From NCBI GenBank assembly GCA_964019165.1, contig OZ025268.1:12916359-12980358 (forward strand): 64,000 nucleotides of DNA, written 5' to 3'. Position numbers and translations under genes: made by a program. The DNA is from Mastigias papua (lineage: Eukaryota; Cnidaria; Scyphozoa; Rhizostomeae; Mastigiidae). Below are positions 23,936-34,459 of this stretch, piece after piece. Every line of letters begins with the position of its first letter. Positions within the stretch are counted from its first letter, which is position 1. Under the pieces are notes generated by a model. The model ran no database searches, had not been told where the DNA came from, and saw only the letters and a list, made by a program, of their open reading frames with translations.

Positions 23936-24373
23936 AGTTAATTTTCTAATAATCTCATTGGCAGTAGAGCCAAGGGGGAATGGATACCTGTAGCCCCTTA
24001 GCATTTCTGAGCAAATTTACGTGAGGAAAGGCTTTTCAAATCCAAAACTGAAATCTTATGTTTTTGCACATTGACTGTGCTAAAATGTTTCGTTCTAATG
24101 TGTATGAGTTTAACACGTCAACTTTTGATGCCAATCATTAGTGTTAGATAGGATGTTCGTTCCATGCGCTATCAGTTAAGATTGATGCCGATTTTTCATA
24201 GTAGAGCACAATTGGGGACTATTAGTACCCTCTGTAATCCCATTTAGTAGCCTCTTTAACCCTAAGTTTATGTCTTTCCCCTAGATCCCCCACCTAATTT
24301 TTTAGATCTATATGAAAGTTTTTTCTAAATCTTGTAACACTTATGGATAATACTCTGTTTGTGTCACTTTTAG
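23936..24373. other. No recognisable feature; upstream of candidate exon
   Basis: AT-rich, ending in the pyrimidine-rich TTTTAG that precedes 24374. Confidence 0.4.
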
Positions 24374-24499
24374 GAATTCATGAAGCTCTCAGAGTTAGTG
24401 AATTTGTCAAGAATGAACTGGCACCCACTAAGAAGCTTAGATTCATAGAAGCAGCAGTTAGTGGTGTAGTAACTGGATTTATTGTTGGATCCTTTTGGT
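24374..24499 (+). CDS. Candidate internal exon 1 of an unknown gene
   Basis: A 126-bp open stretch lies between a 3' splice-site-like TTTTAG (ending 24373) and a strong 5' splice site GTAAGT (24500). It starts and ends in phase 1. The translation is IHEALRVSEFVKNELAPTKK then LRFIEAAVSGVVTGFIVGSFW, a charged stretch followed by a glycine-spaced hydrophobic segment that could be a membrane helix. The next candidate exon, 27675-27734, has the same phase and joins without a stop to give a second hydrophobic, Gly/Ala/Thr-rich segment. The protein is not recognised; small mitochondrial-type membrane proteins would be one thing to test. No upstream or final exon was identified. Confidence 0.35.
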
Positions 24500-27400
24500 G
24501 TAAGTTTTTGGGTATATTTGTATAATTGAAGTGCCAAATATTGAAAAATTGTGCTTCCCAGAATTAATATATGTAAAAAGCAACAGGATTCAAGAAAAGT
24601 TGCGAAGTGAATGTTGAAAAAAATGAGTGACTCAAGTTGAGCATGAAATTGCATCCTTTGACTTTGTTTTCAATTGTTTACTGACTCACTTCCATCGTTT
24701 GCCGTGCTTTCTTCACTTCACTGTGTCATTTTTATCCAGAAATTACATCCTGGCTGTATAGAACTCCTTTCATATCATTCTATAATGTCATCTATTGCTG
24801 GTTTGATTTTCAAGAGTTTTCCTGGTATGGACAATTCAAAATGTAAGCAGTCGACCTCAAAATATGGAAATTTTACCCCAATGCTAAGAAATTTGATGTG
24901 GAAAGTTCAAATTGTAACCAAAAGTCAGCAGCTTCATGCGAGAATCAGACAAGTGCTTTGAGCAGTTGCTGAGAGAAACGAAGGACTAAGTGCATTGATT
25001 TTGTATGCACTGCCATCTTTGACTGTCGGTCCAACTTGCAAGACATGCGTAGCAGTGAAGATAGAAATAGCATCCAAACACTTGAGGTTTACATTTCAAA
25101 CTGAAAAAGTAGAAAAATTGGCAATCTTACTTATATTTCACGTTCAGAATGGCAATTGCTCTTCAATATTTGGACGACTTTAGAGCGACAGTGAGAAAGC
25201 TGATTGTTTGCTAGAAAATGTGTAACCTTTAAAGTATTTGCCCATTTATGTCAAATTGGCACCAAATACACTTGGTTTTGCCTCTTTCGAGATTCACATC
25301 CCAAAAGCTTCTTTTTGCTATGGCTCCAAGTCATACCTTGAAAGCTATCATAGTTTGTCATGTATACGATGCGCCCTTTTTCATAGTGTTTTTGGCTTTA
25401 TTTGAATGTGCATCTTGTACATGCCATAATTGATTCCCCATCTGTTTCTTTGCAACCAAAAGTGCTTTCCTATTGAGAAATATCAGAATATTGAGAACAC
25501 CTGCGTGTACCTGGTCTCTTAATGTGAAAGTAAGAATTGCAAAATCCTTCAACTTGATAGACAGCTATTTGACAGGAACCTTATTTCCCTTGCTTTTGTC
25601 ATCCCAAGCTGACCTTCAGTACAGACACTCATGTAATCAGAAATAACACAAAGAAGACCACCCGCTTACAGACAACATCTCAATGTCATTCGAGCATTCG
25701 GCTACAGGCATTGAATACTCACCTTTTGAGAACATCAAGAATAAGAGCCTGTTCATGTGAGCTTGCTTAACAAGCCAGATCACGTTTCAAGATATAACCT
25801 AGTCTTCACTTCTCATGCAAAATGTGTTTTCAGTTCATGTAAGAAAGCGGGATAGCCCTAGATCTTACTTAGTGGGCAGAAAATTGACCTTATTAGTACT
25901 GCAGCTCATTTACCAGGCTGGACGCAAATAGTAAGCAACAGTGAGAATAGGCGATGCGTCTTATGTACAGTTAGAGATGGTAGCAACTAATGTCTTGTAA
26001 TAGTATATTTTCATAAAATATAATAGGATGCGTCTTATACTTTGCAAAATACGATATGTAGTAAAGCAGGAGTATCAAGCAAACAAAGACGGTGTACTTT
26101 GGCCCCCTGTCTTGTAAAGCCATAAATTATGAGAATGTAAACAACGTAGATGCCCATTTGCTGCTGTAAGATAAGATTCAGGTTATCAATTTCTCCTACC
26201 AGGTTACTAGATAAACGACATTGGCTACAAAATCTTATGTACATGAGTGACTACCTACCGTGGTGACCAATTTTTCTCATCAATAACCATAATACATCAA
26301 AGATGGGCTCAATTGGTGCAGAGGACAGCCGCATAATATTAATGCACCGGGCAAGTACCACGTGGGGGATTTGACCCTCATTTTGGACACTACACTGTTT
26401 GTTTCTGGGTATGTCTTTCTAGCCATTCTATCGGGTAAAATTTTCATTTTCTGCCAAGATGAACCCAACCATGGTGGGCCCTCCTTCTTCACCAAAAGGT
26501 CATCAGCCCCGGATGTGATTTCCTGCTACCATCCCTGTGCGCTAGTGCAGGCTAACAGATTCCAAATTTCAGATGCCAACATAGATCAAGACTAAATCAA
26601 ATACATTGCTGGATTACACTTGATTTGCACAATGAAAAACAGGTTGTTATTAATTGTGTGCTGCTTCAAATAGAGTATAGCTTAGAGTAATACCATTTCT
26701 TTTGCATACCATGCTATATAGGCCATGTTCTGTATAGAAGATATATATATATTTATTTTTGTGTATAAATGTTATGAATTAACCACTAAGGCGACATATT
26801 AATCTTATGCGTTAACCATGTGGTTGAATAAAATGTTGAATATGATTTTGAGAATTTAAGTGAAATCAGTTTCTTCATGACTTATTTTTATCATACCTGA
26901 CCGTGACACCCTGCAGATATTTCACCCTATGTGACTTAGTTGAGATCAAATTACAGTAGAAAACCGTTAAGCTGTACACTCAAGCAAGATGGAAGATTAT
27001 ATAAGTTAAATAATGTCCTAGTTAACCGAATCTCTCATTAAGTCATTTTTTGTGAAAGATTATGAGACAGTTTGATTTTTCAAAATTATGCCACAGAGTG
27101 ATTATACCTCGTCATGCTCAAAGGTGGATAGTAATAAGAAGCACAATTAGTCCTATTCACCATATCAAGGATTTGAAGATAAATTCATTGCCCATTACTT
27201 TTTGAAAACGATTTGCAATTTTCATCTGTGTCATGGATTGATTAAGTTCCATGTCAATTACGGAGGACGCCTTCAAAGCGATTCAAACAAAATACTCGAG
27301 CAATCCACTCTGATAAAGCTTTAAAGCTTTCATTTCCAACAAAGCTGTCATCCCCTGGATCAGTGACAACTTCATTTCGGGAAAACTTCAATAAGTAGTC

Positions 27401-27674
27401 CAAATACAGTGGAGTATTTCGGCTGAGGGGACATATAGAATCAGTAAGACTAAGTGAAATTTTGACTTATCCGTGGTACAACTTATACGAAGTATTTTGG
27501 CCTGGGTTTGATGAGTACATCAAGGGGGAATGAAAAGTCAGTCCTACTAAGTGAAAGTCTGTCGTATCTAAGACACAACTTAGCGCGATTCAACTCTATA
27601 TCTTATGTGGCCCCTGGACTGAATTGAGTTTGACACCCTTCTATTACATTCAGTTTGCATATTGTATGTTTTAG
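24500..27674 (+). other. Candidate intron; no other gene recognised
   Basis: If the flanking exons are real, this is a 3.2 kb intron. It contains short unassigned frames (24674-24961, 24995-25183, 26362-26595). GATGCGTCTTAT occurs twice (about 25953 and 26027), perhaps ends of a small repeat. Nothing is clearly assignable. Confidence 0.35.
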
Positions 27675-27734
27675 GGAGGAATCCGGTAAGTGTTTTTACA
27701 ACAGCCACGGCATTTGGTGCAATTACTGGAACTG
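27675..27734 (+). CDS. Candidate internal exon 2 of an unknown gene
   Basis: A 60-bp open stretch after TGTTTTAG and before GTATGC, phase 1 on both sides. It encodes RNPVSVFTTATAFGAITGTG. It links in frame with 24374-24499. The helix-like, glycine-rich character continues that of the first exon. Confidence 0.33.
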
Positions 27735-29397
27735 GTATGCCTTTGCCATTCTATTACTTGGTATAAATTATTATCTTGCATTTTGATTGGCACTGATCAT
27801 TCAGGCGAATTTTTTGTTAGGTAGATTTTTGCCTATTCACTTTTTGTGCATTAGTATGGTATATAATACTTCTTCTAACACATAATTACCAACTCTCATG
27901 GGTCTGCCTTAAAGTAAATCATTATCATCTGTGACAAAATAGTATCTATTTTTGCATTGCATCTGGAAAGACTAGATGTGGCTTGTGACTGGTAGCCTGT
28001 GATAGCACGTGAGACATCAAAATACTGCAGAGTTCTAAGAAAGCAGTAGCAGACTGTAGCAAACTTCACAGCAAAGCAAAGCAATATTCTGTTACTCCGT
28101 TTCATAAGTAGTAAATACGGCTATTTTGAAGCAATTTTCTTATTGTCAAATTGTACCATATATCTAAAATCCCGCCCTAACCTATTCCAAAGCAGCTAGC
28201 TACTGCACTCAAGATTGGTTTACTTTATTAGGTCCCATCAGAATTTGCATGAAATTTAGCCATTAACTGTTCAAAGGTGAAGAGAAATAGGATAACTTAG
28301 TTCTTTCATTTTTGATCGAATTTAACTTGCTTCTAAAGAGCTCTCCACCCTATTCTGAACCCAAAATTTGAAATTTGAGCACGGTGTTTGACCAATCAAG
28401 GTTCAAATTCAGCCTCATTTGTCCTGTTCAACCAAGCGAGAAACAATTCCAACAAGGCATTTACCAGCCATCTAGGACACCCGTTTTTCAGACGTCTGCC
28501 CCTGAGTTCAAATATAGAGTCATCGAGAGAGCCCAGATATGGATGAATTTCTCACAAATTGAAATTTTGAAAAGTTGCCACAAATGTTTATTGTACATCG
28601 GACACCTTTTCTGTACTGTGCACCATTTTGCATGTTATTGGTATGTTTGTTATGGATGGATCTGGAACATTGTGTATTTAATTTCCTCATTAGTCCCATT
28701 TTAATGCACATTGTTCTTCTACAGAGAAATACTGTGATATTTAGGATAACTATATCTGATATGTGAAAGCCAGGTTTGGCCTCGGACTAAAAATAACACA
28801 GGGCCTTGTGAGTTTCACATGTGTAAAGCTCTGGACTCCATCAGCCTCCAAGTTATAAAGTACTGAAGTCAAGTTACATATGTATAGGGATAGTCATTTA
28901 CAAGATATTACTATATTAACTTTCAGTTCAAGTCAATTACTGTTTGTTACTTCTTGATTATTATGTGAGAAAATCTGCATTATGAGCAATGCACTGCTTC
29001 TTTGGGGCACTGAGTACAAGTGTCTCTCGTCCACTTATCTGTTTTGTACTTAGAACAGAAAGTGAAAATTTTTCCTTATTAGTGACACAGTTTAGCCACA
29101 GGATAGATAATATTATCTATGTGGTGTAGCTACTTGGGAAATGCAACTTGACCAACTATTATCCCTTTAGAACTTTTCCATCATCTATCTTGATATTAAA
29201 AGGACATTCAAAAGTGTTGGGGGCTCAAGTGTCAAAATTTTTTATTGTCATACTCTTCTCTGTTTTTATTTATTTTGAATTACGGTGGATTGCCGAAACT
29301 ACCGATAAGTCTAATCCTGTCCGGCATGTTTTCGAAATTCCTGCTTATCTGAAGTAATTTTTAATTCCCTTGGTTTTTCATTAAGAGCCTCTTTAAA
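27735..29397. other. No recognisable feature
   Basis: AT-rich, with a 109-codon frame at 28375-28704 of no known family. Further exons of the candidate gene could lie here but I cannot identify them. Confidence 0.4.
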
Positions 29398-29640
29398 GCC
29401 TGGTTTCCATACAGCTATTGTTTGCCTTTTCTAGTGTTTTCTAGTCTTTTTTGAGTAAGAAAGACAGGGAAAAAATGAATGGAAACTACTTCTAAAGACT
29501 AGAAAAGGCATGAAAAGACAGAAGAACGGTGTCTGTTTTAATCTTTGAGATAGATGTCATCCTATCTCAAAGACAAGAAACGCACCAAGAGAGACAAGAA
29601 AAGGGAGGAAAAAGTTAATGGATACTTATCAAAGACATAC
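29398..29640. repeat. Inverted-repeat tip and hairpin of a probable Harbinger-like relic
   Basis: GCCTGGTTTCCATACAGC starts a segment whose CCTTTTCTAGT part is mirrored by ACTAGAAAAGG at about 29498. A perfect 12-bp hairpin, TCTTTGAGATAG and its complement with an 8-nt loop, lies at 29542-29573. The start resembles PIF/Harbinger tips, and a MADF-domain relic follows, as in such transposons. Confidence 0.45.
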
Positions 29641-29754
29641 AAAGAAAAGGCAGAGCCGCCTCAAGGTCCCTTGTGCGCAAATTCTTGTAGAAATAGATAT
29701 GGCAGGAAGCACACGTGAATGTGATCCATATGCAAATTAATGTCAGAAGTTCAG

Positions 29755-29912
29755 GTATATGATTGCCTGTATAATAAATACAACAGAGATTTCAAAGTAA
29801 AATATAAGAAGATCATTTGTTGGTAAAACATCGGTAATGCAGTTGGATTAACTCCAGAATCTGTTGAAAAGAAGTTTACCGTCCTAGGGCGAAAGTACGT
29901 TGATAAGTGAAC
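29755..29912 (+). pseudogene. MADF/Myb-like DNA-binding domain fragment
   Basis: The translation YDCLYNKYNRDFKVKYKKII then NIGNAVGLTPESVEKKF and VLGRKYVDK has the MADF pattern (LY..yN.dFK.kykk, a W lost to a stop, VekKf..LRrkY). MADF proteins are the usual second gene of PIF/Harbinger transposons. It has an in-frame stop and is cut by the LINE that follows. Confidence 0.5.
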
Positions 29913-30159
29913 CAACCAGGGAAACGTCAACTTTGATAGATCATATTGCAGTTAGTACACCCAGCAATATCGTCCAATATGGGAGTTTTGAAGGTATCGC
30001 TAAGTGATCATTATATGATGTTCTGCGTTAAGAAGTACAGAGGAGCCTTAAAAGGACACCACAAAAATTACTACCCGTCAAATGAAGGACTTTGACCAGA
30101 ATAGTTTCTTTTCTGAAATTCCCACTATTGACTGTGATTCAATCCTTAACTGTAGTAAA

Positions 30160-30169
30160 GATATAAACA
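30160..30169 (+). repeat. Target-site duplication of SINE, left
   Basis: GATATAAACA; the right copy at 30445-30454 reads GATATAAATA (9 of 10). Confidence 0.6.
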
Positions 30170-30444
30170 TTAGGGTAAAATGAGTCCAGTGTATGATTTC
30201 GTATGTTGGGGGAGTGCCCGTTAGAGGGACACTTATCCTGAGCCGCCGGCATGGTAAGGTAGGTTGGCCAGTTCCTTTCCTCGCCACCTTTGACTTCCCC
30301 AGTGTTGCCACCAGGTACCCATTTGCTGCTGGGTGAACAGTGAGCGAGCATCCCAACTATGATCTGAGGCGAGGGTTCAGCTCAAACCATCAATGTTTCG
30401 CATAGCAGTCAAGCGCTCTCACTACTTGGTCACTCTCCCATGAG
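30170..30444 (-). mobile_element. tRNA-derived SINE
   Basis: On the minus strand the head reads GTGACCAAGTAGTGAGAGCG (box A-like), CTTGACTGCTATGCG, then GGTTTGAGCTGAACC (diverged box B), the layout of a tRNA-type RNA polymerase III promoter. A non-tRNA body follows, with CAAATGGGTACCTGG and AACTGGCC. No coding capacity. It sits inside the LINE at 29925-33245 and is bordered by 9/10 matching direct repeats. Confidence 0.65.
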
Positions 30445-30454
30445 GATATAAATA
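30445..30454 (+). repeat. Target-site duplication of SINE, right
   Basis: GATATAAATA, matching 30160-30169 with one difference. Confidence 0.6.
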
Positions 30455-31040
30455 CAGCTGTAGAAAACTGGTCAAATGTACTTTCGATGATCATAGAAAA
30501 GCATGCTCCCATGCGGGAGCAGAGAGTTTTGGGAAAGTATTGTCCTTGGATTGCTACTCAGCTAAAAGCGTCAGCACGAACAAGAGACCATCTGAGAAAA
30601 TCAGTGGTAAGAGTTGGATCTGAGATCCTGATGAAAGCTTACCGACATGTCAGAAATGTTGTTAAAAAAACAAAACAAAGCTCTAAAACGACAGTACTTT
30701 TCGGAAAAAATTCGGCGTTGAGAGGATGATATGAAAAAATATTGGAATACTATTGATCAGATAGTTAATAAGCAGTCTAAAACCACAAATGTTTCTTCGT
30801 TACAAGCAGACAAAAAATTCTTGACGAGTAGTGATGAAGTAGCTGAGTCGATGAATCAGTATTTCTGCTGTATTAGACAAAAGTTATGTGTACAAATACC
30901 ACTGCAGAAAACCCTCTTTTACGTGGAGATTTTTCCTTGAACACAAATTCAACTAGGTTTCAGTTTAGAGGGATAACACCGGCAGACCATATGAAGGCAA
31001 TACAAAAGTTTAAGGTATCAAAGAGCTGTTGGGTAGATGG

Positions 31041-31051
31041 CATCTCCAGCT
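31041..31051 (+). repeat. Target-site duplication of RTE insertion, left
   Basis: CATCTCCAGCT, identical to 32056-32066. Confidence 0.9.
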
Positions 31052-32055
31052 TCTTCTTCTTCTTCTTCTTCTTCTACTGGCTTATCCCACTCTAAGTGGG
31101 GTCGCCGGTGTGGATCTGCTATCCCCAGTTCGGCCTGTCCAGGGCATCCTTCTCCATCACGCCAGACACCCTTAAATCCTCCCTCTCACAGTCCATCCAA
31201 CGCCGCTTTGGCCAGCCTCTTCCCCTTGTTCCAACCACCATCCTCCTCATCTGCTGTCCCACATATTCCTCATCCCTCTGCAGCACGTGTCCATACCATC
31301 TCAGCCTGGTCTCGCTCAACTTTCCACTCAGCTCACTGACCTTCAAAGTTGTTCTGATGACATCATTTCTCACTCTGTCCATCCTTGTTTTACCCATGCT
31401 GAATCGCAGCATCCTCATCTCGACAACTTCCATTTTCTTTTCTTGTGCCTTCGTGACTGCTACTGCCTCCATGCCATAGAGCATCGCTGGTCGAATCATC
31501 GTCTTAATCATCCTCCCCTTCACCTTCCCTGGTACACATCAGTCGCACATCACCCCTGTAACCCTTCTCCATGCTGCCCATTCTGCCCTGAATCCTTTTA
31601 ACCACCTCCGAACCTCCTGACTGCTGTACTGTTGACCCCAAGTACTTGAACTCCTTGGCTTCCTTTAGCCTTTCTCCTTCCATCCAAATCTCTCCTACGG
31701 TGCCGGACTCACCCATGAAAAAGTACTCTCTTTTCTGTCTGCTCATCTTCAGCCCTCTGTTCTCCATTTCTCTACGTCACTCCTCCAGATATTCCTCCAC
31801 TTTCTCACACGAGTTGCCACAAAGAGCGACATCATCCGCGAAAATCATGTCCCATGCTGCCACCTTCTGGATCTGCTCTGTAAGGCTGTCCATCACAATC
31901 GCAAACAGAAAGGGGCTGAGTGCTGAACCCTGGTGCAGTCCCGCCTTCACATAGAAGTCTGTTGTTGTTCCTACTGCACATCTCACTCTCGTCTTACAGT
32001 TCTGATATGTGTCTTGGATCAGCCAGGTGTACTTTTCCTCCACATCCGCTATTTT
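31052..32055 (-). mobile_element. 5'-truncated RTE-type LINE with exact 11-bp target-site duplication
   Basis: It ends 3' in a (GAA)n tail (31052-31072 on +) and is bounded by identical CATCTCCAGCT copies. Tails of short repeats and 5' truncation are normal for RTE elements. Removing it rejoins the host LINE frame (DGISS to YFLKIGVPV). Confidence 0.9.
31119..32055 (-). pseudogene. RTE-type reverse transcriptase, C-terminal half
   Basis: Three frames in series: YTWLIQDTYQNCKTRVRC, GLHQGSALSPFLFAIVMD and MIFADDVALC (motif C as FADD) at 31777-32055; KREYFFMGESG and FKYLGSTVQQSGG at 31504-31767; then LYGMEAVAVTKAQEKKMEVV, RWYGHVLQRDEEYVG and RGRGWPKRRWMDC at 31119-31523. This order and wording is typical of RTE/BovB-like enzymes. 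Breaks near 31770 and 31515 disable it. Confidence 0.85.
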
Positions 32056-32066
32056 CATCTCCAGCT
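32056..32066 (+). repeat. Target-site duplication of RTE insertion, right
   Basis: CATCTCCAGCT, identical to 31041-31051. Confidence 0.9.
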
Positions 32067-33245
32067 ATTTCTTAAAATAGGGGTGCCTGTTCTTGCACTA
32101 GTGCTGAGTACCATATTCAATACATCGATTTTGGAGGGCTTATTTCCAAACAACTGGACAGTTGCTAGAGTAGTTCCTATCTATAAAGAGAAGCCTACTG
32201 AAAACCAGTCAAACTGTAGACCTATAGTGGTGCTCTCGGTTGTTTCACATCTTTTTGAGAAGACCAACGTAACTCCTACTTTGACCAACGTAACTCCTAC
32301 TTTGACGACAGTGATTTGTTCTACTCACCTCAATCCGGCTTCGGGGCCCTGCACTCAGTTTTAATGTGCTTATGGAAAAGTAGTGATGATTTATGCTGAC
32401 GATACAAGTATGTCGTTCTCATCAAAATCTAAAGTCGAGATAAATGAAGCAGTCAATTCAGACCTGAAGAGGCTTCAGATTTGGTTGGTAGGTAATAAGC
32501 TCTCCCTTAGTGTTGCCAAAGCGCAAAGTATGATCCATAGCTCCTCGAGTAATTTGAAAAAAAACCATCATATGGACAGTGGAGATCCTGAGATCAATCC
32601 CCATATAACCGAGGACAAACTCGATATTATTGAATCAAATAAGTATCTAGGTGTTCAGAATAATCCAGTACATAAGTGGAGAGAAGATATAACTTTTGCT
32701 ATAGGTGAGATTTCCAGAGTAATGGGCATGCTTAAATATGCTAAAAGATATCTCCCATTAGAAACTGTAAAAAGGATGTATACAAGTATAGTTGAACCGA
32801 ATTTCAGAAACTGTCGCTCGATGTGGGATTGTTGTGGAGAAACCATGCTTGATAAGCTGTAAAATTTGCAAAACGGTGCCGCATGAATCGTTACTAACAG
32901 TTCCTATGATGCATCATCTCTTCCTTTGATTGGGAGCCTAGGGTGGTTAGCTATAGAAGAAATGATCGAATTTGAAACTGCAACTACAGTTTTCAAATCT
33001 CTCCATGGATTAGCTCCTGAATATATGCAGCTAATACTTACACAATTGTCGGAAATGGTTCACAGTCACTCCGTAATACCAACACGGATCTTAGAATACC
33101 TCGCTTTGCAATCTCCTACTGGCAATACAGTTTCTCATATCAAGGTGTGAGTGTGTGGAGTAAACTAGGCACTGAAATAAAAAATGCCTCTTCACTGGCT
33201 ATTTTCAAAAATTTGCTGGAGCAATCTTTGAAAAATCAAAGGGTG

Positions 33246-33477
33246 TGACAGTTATTGTACAGCATTAAACTTTTTCTTTTCTAACCAGAACATATTGTAT
33301 ATTAATTTTCGTTTATCTTTCTTATTGAACTGTATGTTGATTAGATAGAATTTCAGAGAGGGCTCATTGTAAATCAGTTTTTTCTTTTCATTACCGAATG
33401 TATTACCCTGTATAAGTAAATAAAAGTCAAATAAAAAATCAGTACATGTGACATTTACGACAGCTGAAGTCAATGCC
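33246..33477. other. LINE 3' tail region or spacer
   Basis: AT-rich, with CAAATAAA near 33427; no distinct terminus seen. Confidence 0.35.
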
Positions 33478-33552
33478 TCTTCGCCATGGGAGAGATCCAA
33501 AGATGAACACTCGTACGAAGAAGTATAGAGCCGGATCTCCACTGGGCGAAAT
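33478..33552. repeat. Inverted tips of PIF/Harbinger-like elements, head to head
   Basis: CTTCGCCATGGGAGAGATCC (from 33480) is nearly the reverse complement of GGATCTCCACTGGGCGAAAT (from 33535). The second probably begins the Harbinger element that follows; the first may end another copy. Confidence 0.5.
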
Positions 33553-33710
33553 CCTTTGCGCTATCGAAAGTTTTCGCGACGACACATGCGCAATAGAACT
33601 TTCCTCGAAGCGAAATTCTTCGCTGATGAAAAGTTGAAGAAGTGTCTACATTTCGTTGCAACCATCGGTGGCAACCAATCAAAGTATTAGTCTCGTACAA
33701 CAAACAAACA

Positions 33711-33850
33711 TGGCCGAATCACAGCTCGGAGAAGTCGACAAGGATCTCTTTCTAGAGGCTGCTAGACAATATCGCTGTTTTGTGGGATATCAACGCAGAG
33801 TCCTACTAGGAAAGAAATGCGTAGCAACTCTCGGGTGCTTAATAAACGGG
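33711..33850 (+). pseudogene. Harbinger MADF/Myb-like second protein, 5' fragment
   Basis: It starts MAESQLGEVDKDLFLEAARQ. After a one-base shift it continues VLWDINAESY, the usual start of a MADF domain. The protein would help the Harbinger transposase bind the element ends. It is truncated by a C-rich repeat at about 33860. Confidence 0.6.
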
Positions 33851-33935
33851 GAGAGACGCTGATTAATTTTCAGACTTTTTCCCATCCCCCGATCTTATTA
33901 AGACCCCCCCCCCGCTTATTAATTGTCGTAAGTAA
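33826..33935. repeat. C/G-rich repeat (GGGTGCTTAATAAACGGGG ... CCCCGCTTATTAATTG)
   Basis: A short segment with imperfect mirror-like C and G runs and the words CTTAATAAACGGGG and CCCCGCTTATTAATTG. Similar C-run plus CTTGTTAATTTTG is seen at 8421-8445. Probably a MITE-type dispersed repeat. Confidence 0.4.
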
Positions 33936-34459
33936 GATGTCAAAGGTTCATGTCAGTTGTATTTCAAGACACGTTTTTGTTTTGTATTTTCGAAAAGATA
34001 CCATGTCGCGTCATTCACGTTTTGAGTTTTTTAGTTATAAATAAGTAGATCAAAGGCCTTGACCACGGAGCATGGTGTTTTATTAGTTAACGAATGGCAG
34101 GCTTCCTATCTGGAAGTTGTATTAAGAGTAAATGTATGGAGAGATTTAGCTCACACTTTCGGTCATGATGGTGAGTAGTGTTGGTATAGTGCAATCTTCC
34201 CGTATTCATTCTCTTTGAGCGGACGTGTAGGTTGTTTCAAGGTATGATGGTTTTACCTATAGATGCCATTATTTTGAAGTAGTACTAGTACGTGGTCAGA
34301 ATATCTCCTTCTGGTGTACTCAATTCACAGTCAGTAGATGCTGTTTTACATTCGCTAGGATTACAAATTTCGCGAGCTTTGTCACATAGTCTTCCAGGGC
34401 ATATATAAGACAAATATAGCGGCAGCAAATGTAAGATATCTACTACAGCTTCGCAGACT
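33936..34459. other. No recognisable feature
   Basis: Interior of the Harbinger-type element, non-coding as far as I can see. Confidence 0.4.

Larger units (their letters stand above)
29925..33245 (+). mobile_element. LINE (CR1/Jockey-like) carrying two nested insertions
   Basis: The element runs from the end of an APE-type endonuclease through reverse transcriptase to the C-terminal tail. It is interrupted by a SINE (30170-30444) and an RTE-type LINE (31052-32055), each flanked by short direct repeats made from this LINE. When both insertions are ignored, the coding sequence resumes in register on each side. Confidence 0.8.
29925..33245 (+). pseudogene. APE endonuclease C-terminus plus reverse transcriptase, decayed and interrupted
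   Basis: Before the SINE: TLIDHIAVSTPSNIVQYGSF and KSDHYMMFCVKKYRGALKG, the SDH motif ending an APE endonuclease. After it: IIEKHAPMREQRV, CPWIATQLKASAR and the YF segment. Between SINE and RTE: AIQKFKVSKSCWVDGISS. After the RTE: FLKIGVPVLALVLSTIFN, GLFPNNWTVARVVPIYKE and a CRPI motif. An internal deletion with a small duplication near 32265-32310 removes motif A. YADDTSMSF (motif C) follows, then KYLGV, LKYAKRYLPLETVKRMYTS and a tail ending LLEQSLKNQRV at 33245. Multiple stops; inactive. Confidence 0.8.

Noticed and set aside
28375..28704. 109-codon frame as a gene
   Set aside because: No recognisable domain, no splice context, and equal-length frames on the opposite strand.
31037..31339. 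Serine-rich frame starting in the (CTT) repeat
   Set aside because: It is the antisense of the RTE reverse transcriptase, and its serine run comes from the (GAA)n tail.
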